Shown piece after piece: positions 52,201 to 63,630 of a DNA stretch of 64,000 nucleotides. Both the position numbers and the translations under genes were made by a program. The stretch is taken from contig NC_058137.1 in assembly GCF_011075055.1 (NCBI RefSeq), forward strand, positions 23,731,463 through 23,795,462. Direction: 5' to 3'. Positions within the stretch are counted from its first letter, which is position 1. Each line of letters starts with the position of its first letter. The notes under the pieces are model-generated. The model saw only the letters and a list, made by a program, of their open reading frames with translations, was not told where the DNA came from and made no database searches. This DNA is from Mangifera indica. Lineage: Eukaryota; Streptophyta; Magnoliopsida; Sapindales; Anacardiaceae.

Positions 52201-52513
52201 TCTTTGGTTAATCTAAAATCTGTTAGTAATTGATTTGATAGTTTGATTTGATTTTATGACAGATTTGAATATCTTGTCATATTGTACTGTAGGACACAAC
52301 TTTTAAGTGGCTTAACTAGATGTACACAATTCATACATGAGCATTTTATTGAAAGCAAAAAGAGAAAGAAATAAAGTCTGCTCTTGACATTTCAATTTTT
52401 GTTTTTATCTTGCGCTATCTGTGGGTAAATTCTAATTATCTTTTTTATTTTTTTTTGATAAATGGTGTAAACAGATGCAGGCTGCTGCACAAGGGAAATT
52501 GACGCCAAGATGA
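46284..52513 (+). CDS. DMS3: DMS3-like SMC-hinge protein of RNA-directed DNA methylation
   Basis: Exons 46284-46304, 47649-47783, 48006-48120, 48616-48853, 49292-49483, 49560-49880, 50579-50804 and 52475-52513 sum to 1,287 nt: 428 aa. The protein has a short N-terminus (MYQSKQQ), a coiled coil ([19 protein letters not shown]), an SMC-type hinge ([50 protein letters not shown]), a second coiled coil ([20 protein letters not shown]) and the ending KLTPR, all as in Arabidopsis DMS3/IDN1 at nearly the same length. DMS3 works in the nucleus with DRD1 and RDM1 (the DDR complex) to support Pol V transcription and RNA-directed DNA methylation. The exons of 192 and 321 nt are exactly the same length as the homologous GMI1 exons. 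The donor after 49483 is GC (AG|GCATGA), not GT; reading on gives a stop within a dozen codons. Confidence 0.92.
46848..46910. repeat. Partial MITE-like copy in DMS3 intron 1
   Basis: GTAATACTATGTTTACACAC and GGGTATACACCATGTTGCGA resemble one end of the MITE family seen elsewhere in the window. Only one arm is evident, so this is a weak call. Confidence 0.25.
51403..51783 (+). mobile_element. Probable solo LTR in DMS3 intron 7
   Basis: About 380 bp starting TGTTAGGCCCCCGACAAG and ending TAATCAACA (TG...CA). It has a TATA-like AATAAATAGTGGGG in the middle and a polyadenylation-like AAATAAAAATTC near the end, the layout of an LTR. The next bases (AAGCACCGGCTCTGACA) look like internal retroelement sequence, but no second LTR or open frame is nearby. 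I found no target duplication. It could instead be a fragment or a TRIM. Confidence 0.45.
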
Positions 52514-53790
52514 TTTTGACAAAGAACCAAGTTGACTCTTTAACAACAAAAAAATGGGGTAATCTTTCAGATTCTCAGTGAAGTCTGAAACTTTTAACTA
52601 GATCATTGTACTGATTATATAGTCATGGGCAGAAGCATGACTTGAAGGCAGAGTTTTGTGCTTTACCAAGCAAGATTGAGTGATGGCTTTTATTGGATTC
52701 AAGTCTTGGTGAAATGGGACTTAGGTGTTTCAGGTTTTGCTTGGCCTTCAGATTTTATGTAGGAAAACTAGTGCAATTCATGATTGTCCAATGATGGCAA
52801 ATGTGCACTGAGGAAAAAAACAGAAATGATTTTTCAATTTTTGCTTAACGGATGCACATTTTAGTGATTTGTACAGTGAATGAAGGCTGTTTCAGTGCTG
52901 CATTATTGCCCTTTTCATGTACTCTGAAGTTTGAATCAATAGAAGGGTTTTTTTTTTCATGAATGGAAATGTTATATTTGTATATGTTATGAGTCATGTT
53001 TTATCATAAATTAATGTTTATTTTCATAGTAACTAGTCCTTCAACTTTATATTCTTAGTTAATTTATAATAAAGATATACTTTAATCAAATGGGACACAC
53101 GGTTGGGTGGGATATTTATTTCAAAAATTAAAATATTTATTACTTTTTTTTTTCAATTTTAGATTTATAATTTATTAGAGTTTCTGTTTATGCCATGCCA
53201 TGTTTCCCAATTTCTTAATTAGAAATGTTCTTAATATCCATTTTATTTAATAGAAATTTAAAATAACATTAACAAAATATTATCATCAAATAAAGTTATT
53301 TTAATAATTTAGAAGACTTATAGTACGGGTTTATAATTAATAATTAAAAGTTAAAAATTACAACATTAATATAAATTAGAAATTATTTTGTTATTTCTAA
53401 TCAATAAAGTTTAAATAAATATCCCTTAATAAATTAATTATGGATTAATTAATTGATGGGGACAAGGCTAGATTTGAATCCATTGTAAAGCTTGAACTCG
53501 CTTGAGTTTGAATTCGGTTTGGTTTATATATAATAGAGCTCGAACTCATCAAGCTCGTTGAAATTAAACTTAAACTTGGTTTAAATTCATTTTGAGTTCG
53601 AGTTTTTAATTAGTTCGTTATTAAAACAATATCATCTTAATACATACTGGTCAAAATGACGTTATTTTGTATCAAAATTTTTAAATTCAAATTTGACGAA
53701 TAACTCGAGCTCGAGCTTGTATAAGACTGCTCGTTTCAAGTTTATTCGAATCGAATTTGAATAAACTCAGTTTGAATCCAGTCGTAGTTG
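52514..53790. other. DMS3 3' UTR and intergenic AT-rich DNA
   Basis: The first 400-450 bp are probably the DMS3 3' UTR. From about 53460 to 53790 the sequence is rich in CTCGAGCTCGAGCTTG-like words and their complements (GAGCTCGAACTC, TCGAATCGAATTTGAA), a palindromic dispersed-repeat relic of unknown family. No gene is visible. Confidence 0.6.
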
Positions 53791-53811
53791 GGGATCTTAA
53801 AATGCAACATT

Positions 53812-53833
53812 TTCTCTCTCTCTCTCTCTCTCT
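53812..53833. repeat. (CT)n tract in the promoter of the 55.4-kb gene
   Basis: A CT dinucleotide run lies about 190 bp upstream of the splice donor of the presumed 5'-UTR exon (GTAAGTG at 54021). CT-rich patches are common at plant transcription starts, so it may belong to the core promoter. Confidence 0.7.
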
Positions 53834-55404
53834 TTTTTAAACCAATTATTATTTATATATTTTTTTTCCAGATTGATCAGAAGCAAAGAAAATTTCAAAT
53901 GTGGGTACTTTTGTGAAAACCCTAAAGCTCTCTTTCTCGCTGGTCCACTTTTAACCTTATTCAACTCAAGTACTAGCCTTTCTTTCATAACTCTCCACTG
54001 ATCTGCATCTTCGTTCTTCCGTAAGTGTAATTACGTTTAGCCTTTATCTTTTCATTTTATATATTATTTTTTCTTCATTTTTCTAGATAATCTAACAGAA
54101 AACTAGGCTGATGTTTGCCTCAAGTTTTAACCATGTCTGTGAGAATTGAGGATTTTAGGGTTTTGCGTTTTGGCTTTGTTATGAATATGAACTTGAGTAG
54201 TTGCGGTTGGTGATTGTATTAGCTGGATTTATAGCCATGAAAGACACTGTTTTGTGTTGTAGGTTTAGGAATAAAGTTAACACTTGTATTTCAAGTGTTT
54301 GATTAAATGATTGTTAGAGTTACAAAGGTTGGGATTAATTTGGTGCGACGATAGTTAGGTTTTTGACGCCTTTGAATAGATGTGAAAGATGTTAATTTAT
54401 TGATTTTCATAATGCATCAACTCATGCTCTGTTCAATTTTTCAAATGAGGTATATTGGGGAGTTAATTGAATCGAAGGCTCCTTTTTGTGGTGCTTATTC
54501 ACTGTTTAATGTATAGCTGTGAATTTTGAATGTGCGATGGAGCAATCTGGGCATTTGGCTACAGGTTACAGATTACCCAATTTCTGCCCTTTTAGTTATT
54601 TTGCATGGCTCGAAATTCTTACCTTTGGTGTGCTTTCAAATGTAGCAAGCATTAAATGCTTAATGTGTGCAAGTGCTCTCATAAAACAAATGTCCAAATG
54701 CCAGTTATTTTACTGGCTATTTTTTTGTAACACATCAATAAGAAGTTGTTTCCTGTAAAATGCTAACGGGCAACATAGCTCCTCTGTCACCAGTTTCATT
54801 TGTTTCTAGCTGTTGATATATTTTATTAGTGCTTACTGTTGCTAATACATATGTTAATATCTGTTTTGCTTTTAAGTAATGAATAGCCCCTGATTAAACT
54901 TTTGAAGTTGAGTGAAATAGTTTTAGACTGCAGAGAGCTTTTATCTAGAGCTAAAGGTCCTCATCAACATCCTGATAACTTGGTGTTTATATAGCACTTT
55001 GTTTTGTCCTCTCTGAACTCTTAATGTCTTTCTGAAGACATAGCGCTAATTGAAACTTTATTTTAACTCCGACTTGGACAAATTTATATTTAGAGCACTA
55101 TTGTTTTTTAACCAATTTTATGGGGAATATGTGATGCTTGGACTCTGGGAAGCATAAATGAGAATTATTGTTCTGTTGCATTTGTTTCTGAACTGAGTCA
55201 AACTTAGTGATTAAAAGTGTCTTCTGGAATGATTTTAACACTTTTGCTAGAACTTCTATGTACACACACACTGCATTACAGAAAATTTTATGCTTTCCAT
55301 CAATATTTTTCCCCTTAAAAGTGTCTTTCTTCATAAAAACTGTTAAGTTAAATGGACAAACCCTTGTGTTTCTTCTTCTGTGGACAATATAGGTTAGTAA
55401 GTTA

Positions 55405-55794
55405 ATGGCTGGCAAAGCAGCAAGTTCTGTGGCAAAGGCAATTACAGAATACCAGTATCCATGGCGTGAGAAATTGGCAAAATACAAAGATGAACTATCA
55501 AAGGGTGTGTGGGGTTACTGGCACCTAGGAGCATGGAAGCCACTTGGCATCAGTGCTCGTCGTAGAGCTAGACTACGCAAGGAAGTTCTCATAGCAGGTG
55601 AAGATTGGCCATATGATCCAGAGAGGAAAGAGATGAAAACCAGGAGGAAGGGACACAAGGTTGACAGGCTAGCCGCAGAGAAACGAGAAAAAACTGCCAA
55701 GTTGATGGAGAAAATGCCAGAAATGTTGTTGGACTACAAGAAGCGTAGGTGGGAGAAGAAGATGAAGGAAGAGGAAAAAGCCAAAGAAAAATAA
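55405..55794 (+). CDS. Small basic conserved protein, possibly mitoribosomal mL59-like
   Basis: A single-exon coding region of 129 aa. It opens MAGKAASSVAKAITEYQYPW, continues with the conserved-looking KGVWGYWHLGAWKPLGISAR and GEDWPYDPERKEM, and ends in a lysine/glutamate-rich helix (KKRRWEKKMKEEEKAKEK). I recognise it as a widely conserved plant protein of about this size. My best, uncertain, memory is that it is annotated as carrying a large-ribosomal-subunit mL59 domain of mitochondria; its basic charge and short length fit a ribosomal protein. An acceptor at 55391-55392 just before the ATG and a strong donor at 54021 indicate an untranslated first exon and a 1.4-kb 5'-UTR intron. The strand opposite is open only because the sequence is GC-poor at key positions. 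Confidence 0.8.
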   Translation: MAGKAASSVAKAITEYQYPWREKLAKYKDELSKGVWGYWHLGAWKPLGISARRRARLRKEVLIAGEDWPYDPERKEMKTRRKGHKVDRLAAEKREKTAKLMEKMPEMLLDYKKRRWEKKMKEEEKAKEK

Positions 55795-58247
55795 GTAAAC
55801 TTTCAATTGCTGGGTGATTATTCCATTTCTTTGCAATTTTGCTTCTGGTTGAACTTTCATAACACCGAGTGATTTCGCATAATGTGGTGGTTATTTACAT
55901 TACTTTCCATTCTTGCTTGGTTTGATGGAAAATAATGAGCTAAACAGTATTAGTAGACAAGAAATTTTAGCCTTTGTTTCTGCTTGATATTTGTATCCTT
56001 TAATAGTTGTGTACGCAAGTTTCTGACCTTATTTCTATTTTCTTAAAAAATTTGATTGCAGATAAATCCTTGTAAAATAATATAGAAAGCAATATTTTGG
56101 GGATTTAATGAAAATTTATATCCAAAAGGTTATTGTATTAAATTGCTTAATAAATTAATAGCCTTCACTGCCTCAAATTGGTGACTTTTCAAGTCTTCAA
56201 AACAATTGTTTCTCACCCAAACCTTAAGTAAAGGACTTATCGTTTAAAAAATTAGCCAATTCAATGTTGACACGTGGTCAGATAAAAATTGTATAAGATT
56301 TCTAAAATATAATCCTTTCAAATATGGTGTTCAGGGTTTTACCACTACATAATATGTAATATACAGTATAGTATGAGGGAGATAAAAAATAATACATATT
56401 TTAAAATATATTATAATTATTAAAGGTATTGAATGATATAATAAATATTATTTATATAAAATTATATATTTTTTGGATAAGTGATCATGTAGTAAAAGTG
56501 AATTTGACAAATTTTTATAATTTTAAACAGTTTTTGTGAAAATTTTTAAGATGATACCATAATAATTAAAATTATTTTTATTATTTTGTATAAAATGGTC
56601 TAGTGGCGTCAAGTTGAAAAATTATATGTATCATCGTTTTTTAAAATATATGTTCTATATATATTAAGGTAACCATCTATATATAATTTTTTTGATGGGT
56701 TAATTTAATAAACATGTTTACATAACATATACTTTTCGAAAAGATCATTCAATACTATGATAATCTTAACCATATTATATATGCTCTAATTTAGAATAAT
56801 GCCATATTCATAAACAATTTTATAATGACAACTGTATATGAACTTAAAATTCTCACAATCAGTTGACATACATTACTCCTCTCGTCGTAGTTCCACTATC
56901 ATAATAACATTTATCTTGACATACACTTATACTTATATAATAAATAATGACACAAAAATCTATTGATGTAACAGATTGACGGTAGAGTATCAATTCTAAC
57001 ACCATCAACATTTATTATTCTTTCAACGCATGTGGAATACACTTTCATCATGCATGTGCATTCACTTATAATTCTTAATATGTTTTGTATTTTTTAAAAT
57101 ATATTCTAGTTTTTTATATTATAATAATAATAATACTAATAAATTATTAAAATATTTTATTATTTAACAAATTAAAATAACAAAATATAAATTACTTGGA
57201 TAATAAAAAATTAACCTAATTGTTCAAACAATTTTGAATACTTGCCTCTTTTAATTTTGCGTATATAATGTCGCTACTTTCAAAACCTATTATGGTAACT
57301 ATATTTATTATGTCAATATCATTAATGTGAAAATGTTGGAACTAAAATTAACCCAATTATATATTATATAAATGGATAAAAATATTATTTAATCATAAAA
57401 ATTAGTGTCCAATTTTGAAGGATGGGTGGAAATATAAATTTTTTAAATTAAAAAAATTATAACTTAATCAAATTTTCGGTGGGAAAATTTTGGCCAAAAT
57501 AAAATCACCGATCTTTTGTACCCACACTATGAAAATGGTCATTTCACAAAATTGTTGCTTAATAAAGAATTATTATCATAAATAATTATTCAGTGTCACA
57601 ATCGTTAATTTATTCTAAAAGGACAAAACAATTAAAATGTTAATGTATCAATAATTATGTTTTTTTCTTTTCCAATTTTGTACATTAAAATAAATAAATT
57701 ATTTGTCTTCTAATAAGACATACCTTAAGTAACTCTCAAATTAATAACAAACTACCATAAATTATAAATTACCTATATTATATATAATTAAAATATAAAT
57801 ATAATTTTAATAAAATTTGAGAAAAAAAAGGTGGAGGGAAAAAATTAGAGACATGGGGTGGACTGTTCAAATCAAAGATTAACCCAAAACCAACAGGGAT
57901 GAAAATGTTATTTTCAGCATCTTGAGGACATAAAGTGGATGTAGTTTTTTGACATTGCAACGTTACATCAGCGTGTCTGCTCGTGTGCTCCACTACATAA
58001 ATGTATGCAAAAAAGAGTACTTCGATTTGCGTTTGCAATTGCATAGGTATTAACATTTTACATCATTAATGTAGTTTTTAGTGTCAATTTTATCTTCATT
58101 TCTTTCGAATTTCAATTTCCCAGCTCAGAATGTAACTCAAAATATCCCCTTTTTGCTGTAATTAACTTAGTCACTCACTAACCCTTTTGAGATTTTCAAG
58201 AAAATCAGCAATTTCTTGATTTTCTTCCCTTGTAAGGAGAGGGAACG
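55795..58247. other. Intergenic AT-rich region
   Basis: About 2.4 kb with long A/T runs. The first few hundred bases are probably the 3' UTR of the preceding gene, and the last 150 bp the 5' UTR of the demethylase gene. The minus-strand frame at 57778-58056 has no recognisable domain. I see no RNA gene or mobile element with clear ends. Confidence 0.6.
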
Positions 58248-61200
58248 ATGAATAAGGATGTTGTTGATGCTGGCATGGGCAGAAGAGGCAGGTGTGGTGA
58301 AAGAGCTTTGAAGGGTAAACGCTATTGTGAGAAGCACTATGTGTATAGGGAGCAGTGGAAGGAGGAAATGAGGTTGAGGAAGAGGAAGAGAAAGAGGAGT
58401 GAAAATGGGGGTGGAAGTGAAGTGGGTTTGAAGGGAAAGAAGCAAAAGGAGGGGGAGGAGGATGTAAGTGAAGAAGAGAGTGCAGTAAAAAATGATGTTG
58501 ATTTGAGTTTGGGAACTAAGTGTTTGGATTTTCGGCTTGAGGAAATTGGAGGTTTGTTTGGTGAAGGAGCTGAGAGTCGTCTGTGTTGTTTTTGTGAAGT
58601 GGGTGGAGGGAATGAAGGTAAAATCTTGGACCATTTTGGTGGTGATGAGGTATATCTGGGGAATGGATTGTGTTTAGGTGGAGCTTCAAGTGGGTTTGGT
58701 GGTGGTGGTGGTGAGGTTCTTGTTGGGAATGGTGAAGAAATGGGTGTTAGTAATGATGATGTGCAACTTGATATCAAGGGCTTGGAGTCACCTAAGGATG
58801 AAGCTGAAATTGGTGGTGGGGGTTTTGATTGTAAGATAATTGAGGGCTTGTTTGACGAAGTAAGTGGTGGAATTGAGGGTTTTGGGTCTGGCGATAAAGA
58901 AATTGAGAGTCTTTTTACTGAAGTGAATGGTGGTGGTGGTGATGGAAATGGGGTTATAAATTTGTTTGGTGAAGGGTTTGGTTCATTTGGAAGTCAGTGT
59001 TGGTGTGGGAAATCTGCATGTGTTAGTCTTGATGGTGTTGGAATTCAAGGCCTGTTTGGTGAAATATCATTTGGAAATGGAGGTGAAACTCCTTGCATAG
59101 AAGAAACTCAAGAAGCGCATCAACCTGTAAATGGAGTTGCAAACGGCGCAGAAAATGAAATGCTAAAGATAAAGCATAAGCGTGGGAGGCCAAAGGGTTC
59201 AAAAAATAAGATTAAAGTTTCTGGGCCTCAGGAATGTAATGAAGCGATGAGTAAAGCTGATGATGATACTAAGAGTGATGACCTCGTGAGCCCAAGGAAG
59301 AAGCTTGGTCGGCCAAAGGGTTCAAAGAATAAGGTAAAGAAAATTTTTGAAGGTCAAAATCAAGAAATGTCTGATCAAATTGTGAGCGGCAATAATGGTG
59401 GTGATGAAAATTCTCTGACACCAAAAATTGAGGGGACTACTGTTGGATTTGTAGAAGTTAAGGTTATGACAGGTGAAGTCACTGTTGTTAATGGAGATGT
59501 TCATGTGATTGTCCAGACAAAGCCTACGCGTGGACGACCAAAGGGTTCCAAGAATAAGAAGAATATAATTGCTGGTGAAGATCAGGGAATGCTTAGTGAA
59601 ATCGTGGGCAGTAATGATGCTGAAGAAGATAAAAAGCATTATGAAGGGGAGGGTTCCGAGAATAAGGAGGAAGTTTTTGTTGATAGTAATCTAGAAATGC
59701 CCGGTGAGATTGAGGCAATTATTGGTGTTGAAATTATTGAACAGCCTTCCAGAGGGGATGAGATTGTGCAGTCAAAGAACAACCCAGGAATACCAAAGGA
59801 TTCGCAAACCAAGGAAAAAAGCTGTACAGGAGAAGAAAATCACGGAGTGAATGATGGTCCTGATGAGAGGCAAAGTAGTAAGCGAGGCCGACCAAAGGGT
59901 GCTAAGAATAAGAGAACAGTTCTTTTTGGTGAAGCTTTGAATAAGATTTTAGTGCAGCAGAATCAGAAGCAAATGCCTCCTGTCGAGGTAGAACACAATA
60001 AGGAAAAAGATTTGATGAAGATGGATGTTCTGATTGGAGATGGAGTGGCTGTCAGTCATTTTGAAACAAAAGCACCCTTATTAACTAGCAATTCTGGGAA
60101 TGCTCAAAAGAGGCCTAGAGGAAGGCCGAGGATGGTCTGCAACCAATCAGAAAACTCAAAGTCAATAGTAAGTTCTTCCAAATTCATCATTTCTCATAGT
60201 TCCTTTGAGGTTTTGCTACAGTCTATTTATATTCACTTATTCGGCCAAACTTTGTTGACCTTAGATAAGTTAGTGCTGTGGGCAAGTTATGTTTACTTAT
60301 GAATTAAGCTCAAAAGAAGATGGTAGACCTGATATATAGCATTCTGAACGACTTATATCTAACTCTACTCAGGTCCTTGATTTGCCAATCATACAATTGA
60401 AACTTCTAAAATTTTGTATGCAACACTTTCTTAGGACATATACTTGAAACTAGCAACTACATGTGATAACTTTATATTCCTCATTTGAAAAAAATCTGGT
60501 GTGTTAAGGAGTTCTATTTTGTACCTGAAAAGAGGAAAAATTAGAATTGTGCTTGCTACTTACTGTAATGTATAATCTGGATCTTTGGTGAAATTATATT
60601 GTCATGTTGTAATGCTTCCAATTTTCCTTTGTAAACCATTCTGACTGGGTTTCTGCATTAGGTTGCTGGGAGCTGCAACATGGAGCAGAGAAGTTTGATG
60701 TGCCACCAATGTTTGAGGAGTGATAGGACTGGTGTAGTTATTTGTTCCAGTTGCAAAAGGAAGCGCTATTGCTATCAGTGTGTTGCAAAATGGTAATGAG
60801 ATCTTACAAAGTTATATTACTAATGGAAACAATGCAATTAAAGAACTGTGAGACAGTAGATTAGTTGATTTTCACAATATTGTTCCTGGCTTTTATGCAA
60901 ATCATTAATGTGATCTTAAAAGAGATATTTTGCTCATGATAAGTGCAGTTCATCAACCCTGACTTTTATAAGTAGATTTATTGATTTATCATGAAAGTTT
61001 TTCCTAAATGTCATTCTGCTAGAATGGTAATAAGTTCAAGTTCTCAACCAAGTTAAAAGTGGTAAAATCACTTTCTACTTTGTGTATAATATACTTAATA
61101 GAAAAACTGTTTTATTAAATGTTGATTTGTATTATTTTGATTTCTTGTGCAACTCCTGATAGTGTCTTTAAAGAACTAAATTAGGTACCCAGAGAAAACA

Positions 61201-62803
61201 AGAGAGGACATAGAGATTGCATGTCCATTTTGCAGGGGCAATTGCAATTGCAGAGTGTGCCTTAAGGAAGATTTGGTTGTGCTGGTGTGTGCCTTCTGAT
61301 CTTTCTTTTTTATATTTCTGTTTACTTTGCTATAGTATTTTAGTGATAAGTAAAGTGAATGGTTTTTTTGATAGGCTGAATGTAAAGAAGCAGATACAAA
61401 TGTCAAATTGGAAAAGTTGCTATACTTGTTAAATAAAACTCTGCCTCTCCTGAGGCATATCCAACAGGAGCAGAGCCTTGAATTGGGAATAGAAGCCAAC
61501 ATCTGTGGTATTATAATTGTATGGGATTACTATTTAGAAAATTTTGCAAGATAGGTGTTTTAAAATGCTCATCATGTGTTTTTCTTCTGCTTGTTTCATA
61601 GGATTGCAGTTGACAGAGGATGACATAATGAGATCTTTACTGGACGATGATGACAGGGTATATTGGTATCATCTCATGCTCCCTGATGTTCATAAATACC
61701 TGGTATCTTCAGTCTATATTTTATCTTCAGTAAGTTAATAATCTTTGGAAAATTGCGGTATCTAAGTGGAAACAACATTGTATCTCCCTGATACAGTCAA
61801 CATTAGTAGACATGCGTTTGCCATCTCTCATGTGGCTCGTGCTCATGCTTCGACACCAGAAGAAAAACTAGTAACCTTTTTACCTTTCTGACCATATGCA
61901 AAGTCAGCAATGAAACTGTATTTAAGAGCCTTTAATATCTTTAAATCAGAAAAGAAAAAGAATTCAGGAGAAATGGGTTTTGGGTATTTCATCATAATTA
62001 TCCCTTCTTTGTGCTTTGTGTATTTTGTGCATACTCTTTAGTGCCTATAATAATCCCTTTTCCCTCAGGTGCATTCTTTTTTGGGGGAAAGAGATCTTGT
62101 TTAAATTGATCTCTAAATTTGTAAATATTATGCTAAAACATATTATTGATTGTTGAAGATTGGATTTGAGGTATAGGACTGTCTACCATTGTTGAACGTT
62201 CTTACTTTCTGTTCTGATCCTGGCAAATACACCTTTCTGTATCCCTTAGGATTGTGTGGCAGTGTCTCGTCTGATTTCATATATTTGTTAATCTAAAATA
62301 GAAATATACTGGTAAAGAGTGCAGACTTCTAAGATATTTCTTCATTCATTAGTAGTTTTATTTAACCTAGGGACATTCTTTTGCATCAATAGGAGATTGG
62401 ATGCTAGGGGTAGGTTCATCCATTACTGTTGATAGCTTTGTTTCTCTTCTGATAACCTGCAGTTGTGTCCTTTTCTTTGAATGGTTCTACTATGAGTTCA
62501 AGATACCCTAATTCATAATTTCTTTATATATTTATTTATATGTAGAGTGATGTTATGTGTACTTATAATGAACATCAATTTGAGTACAAATAATAATGTG
62601 TTATCATGTGATTAGATGTTAATTTATACATAATTTAAAATTATTCAATCATATAGTTACACATCATTATCATTAAGTACTAATGATGATGTGTTACCAT
62701 GTGATATTATGTGCACGCGGTTTTTTTAAATTCAAAATCATTCAATCATATGATGACACGCTAATTTGTTTATACTTGTTAGCACCAAAACTTTTGTACA
62801 TGA

Positions 62804-62834
<31 letters not shown>

Positions 62835-63630
62835 ACATATAATGGTTAAAATTATATTTATAGTGGTAAAAGTTTTCACCATGAATCTGTCTTTATTTAA
62901 CAGTGACAATTGCAGCACGTCAATTGTTAATTTCCACAGAAGCTGCCCCAATCCTGATTGTTCTTATGATCTCTGCCTTACTTGCTGTGGAGAAATGCGA
63001 AAAGGTGTTCAACATGGAGGTATTGAAGAGGTGCTTTCTGAACAGCAGTTTGCTGAAAAAGCAAATGGTCAGGTTACAGATTTTGACAGCCAAATTTCTG
63101 CAGACAAGATAGTGAAGACATCATGCAACATTCCTGATTGGAGAGCAGAGGCTAACGGTGAGATTCCTTGTCCTCCCAAAGCACAGGGAGGTTGTGGTAG
63201 TCAGATGCTTGCACTAAGACGCATCTTTGATACTAATTGGATTGAGAAGTTGATTAAGACTGCAGAGGACCTGACTACCAATTATAAGTCGCTGGATGTT
63301 GTTTCTCAAGGATGTTTTTTGTGCAATCATGTAGATTCTGCTGAAAATGGGGTAAAATCTTTTGAAGTTAGGCAGGCAGCTTATAGGGCCGACAGTCAGG
63401 ACAATTATCTATACTGCCCGAATGCTACTCAGTTGGGAAACAATGACATCAAGCATTTTCAAATGCACTGGATGAGAGGTGAACCTGTGATAGTTAGAAA
63501 TGTGCTTGAAAAGACTTCTGGTCTTAGTTGGGATCCAATGGTCATGTGGAGGGCTTTTCGAGGGGCAGAAAAGATTTTAAAAGAGGAGGCTCATAAGGTT
63601 AAAGCCGTTGATTGTTTTGATTGGTGTGAG
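58248..63630 (+). CDS. KDM3/JHDM2-family JmjC histone demethylase, 5' part (cut by window end)
   Basis: Exons 58248-60167, 60662-60792, 61185-61284, 61375-61507, 61602-61665 and 62904-63630 join in frame to 1,025 codons and end at a GT donor; the gene continues beyond the window. The N-terminus has a WRC-like Cys/His stretch (GRCGERALKGKRYCEKHY) and a basic run (RLRKRKRKR). Next are glycine-rich repeats around GLFGE and five AT-hooks (GRPKGSKNK type, residues about 308-625). A RING-like zinc finger (CHQCLRSDRTGVVICSSC, CPFCRGNCNCRVC) and a second Cys-rich module (CPNPDCSYDLCLTCCGE) follow. The last exon enters the region before the JmjC core (HWMRGEPVIVRNVLEKTSG). Plant relatives (IBM1/JMJ25, JMJ24-29) act on H3K9 methylation in the nucleus. 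The iron-binding residues lie outside the window, so activity cannot be judged. Confidence 0.88.
62545..62775. repeat. MITE-like palindromes, copy 6 (double), in a demethylase intron
   Basis: Two tandem hairpin-like segments. AATGTGTTATCATGTGATTA is followed by TCAATCATATAGTTACACAT, then GATGTGTTACCATGTGATAT by TTCAATCATATGATGACACG. They are the closest relatives of the copy at about 1143. It lies in the intron between 61665 and 62904. Confidence 0.55.
62807..62834. repeat. (GT)14 microsatellite
   Basis: An uninterrupted GT run in the intron before the exon at 62904, about 70 bp upstream of the acceptor. Confidence 0.95.

Noticed and set aside
55098..55860. Minus-strand frames opposite the small basic gene
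   Set aside because: Shadows of the KE-rich plus-strand coding sequence and its UTR intron; no domain.
58167..58777. Long minus-strand open frames of 155 and 146 codons opposite the demethylase N-terminus
   Set aside because: They are the antisense of a glycine- and lysine-rich coding exon and consist of proline/serine/leucine low-complexity sequence; the plus-strand frame has AT-hooks and continues through spliced exons.
62683..62903. N-terminal extension of the 62683-63687 open frame (with CVCVCVC)
   Set aside because: This part is intron, including the GT microsatellite. The real exon starts after the acceptor AG at 62902-62903, where CDNCSTS begins.
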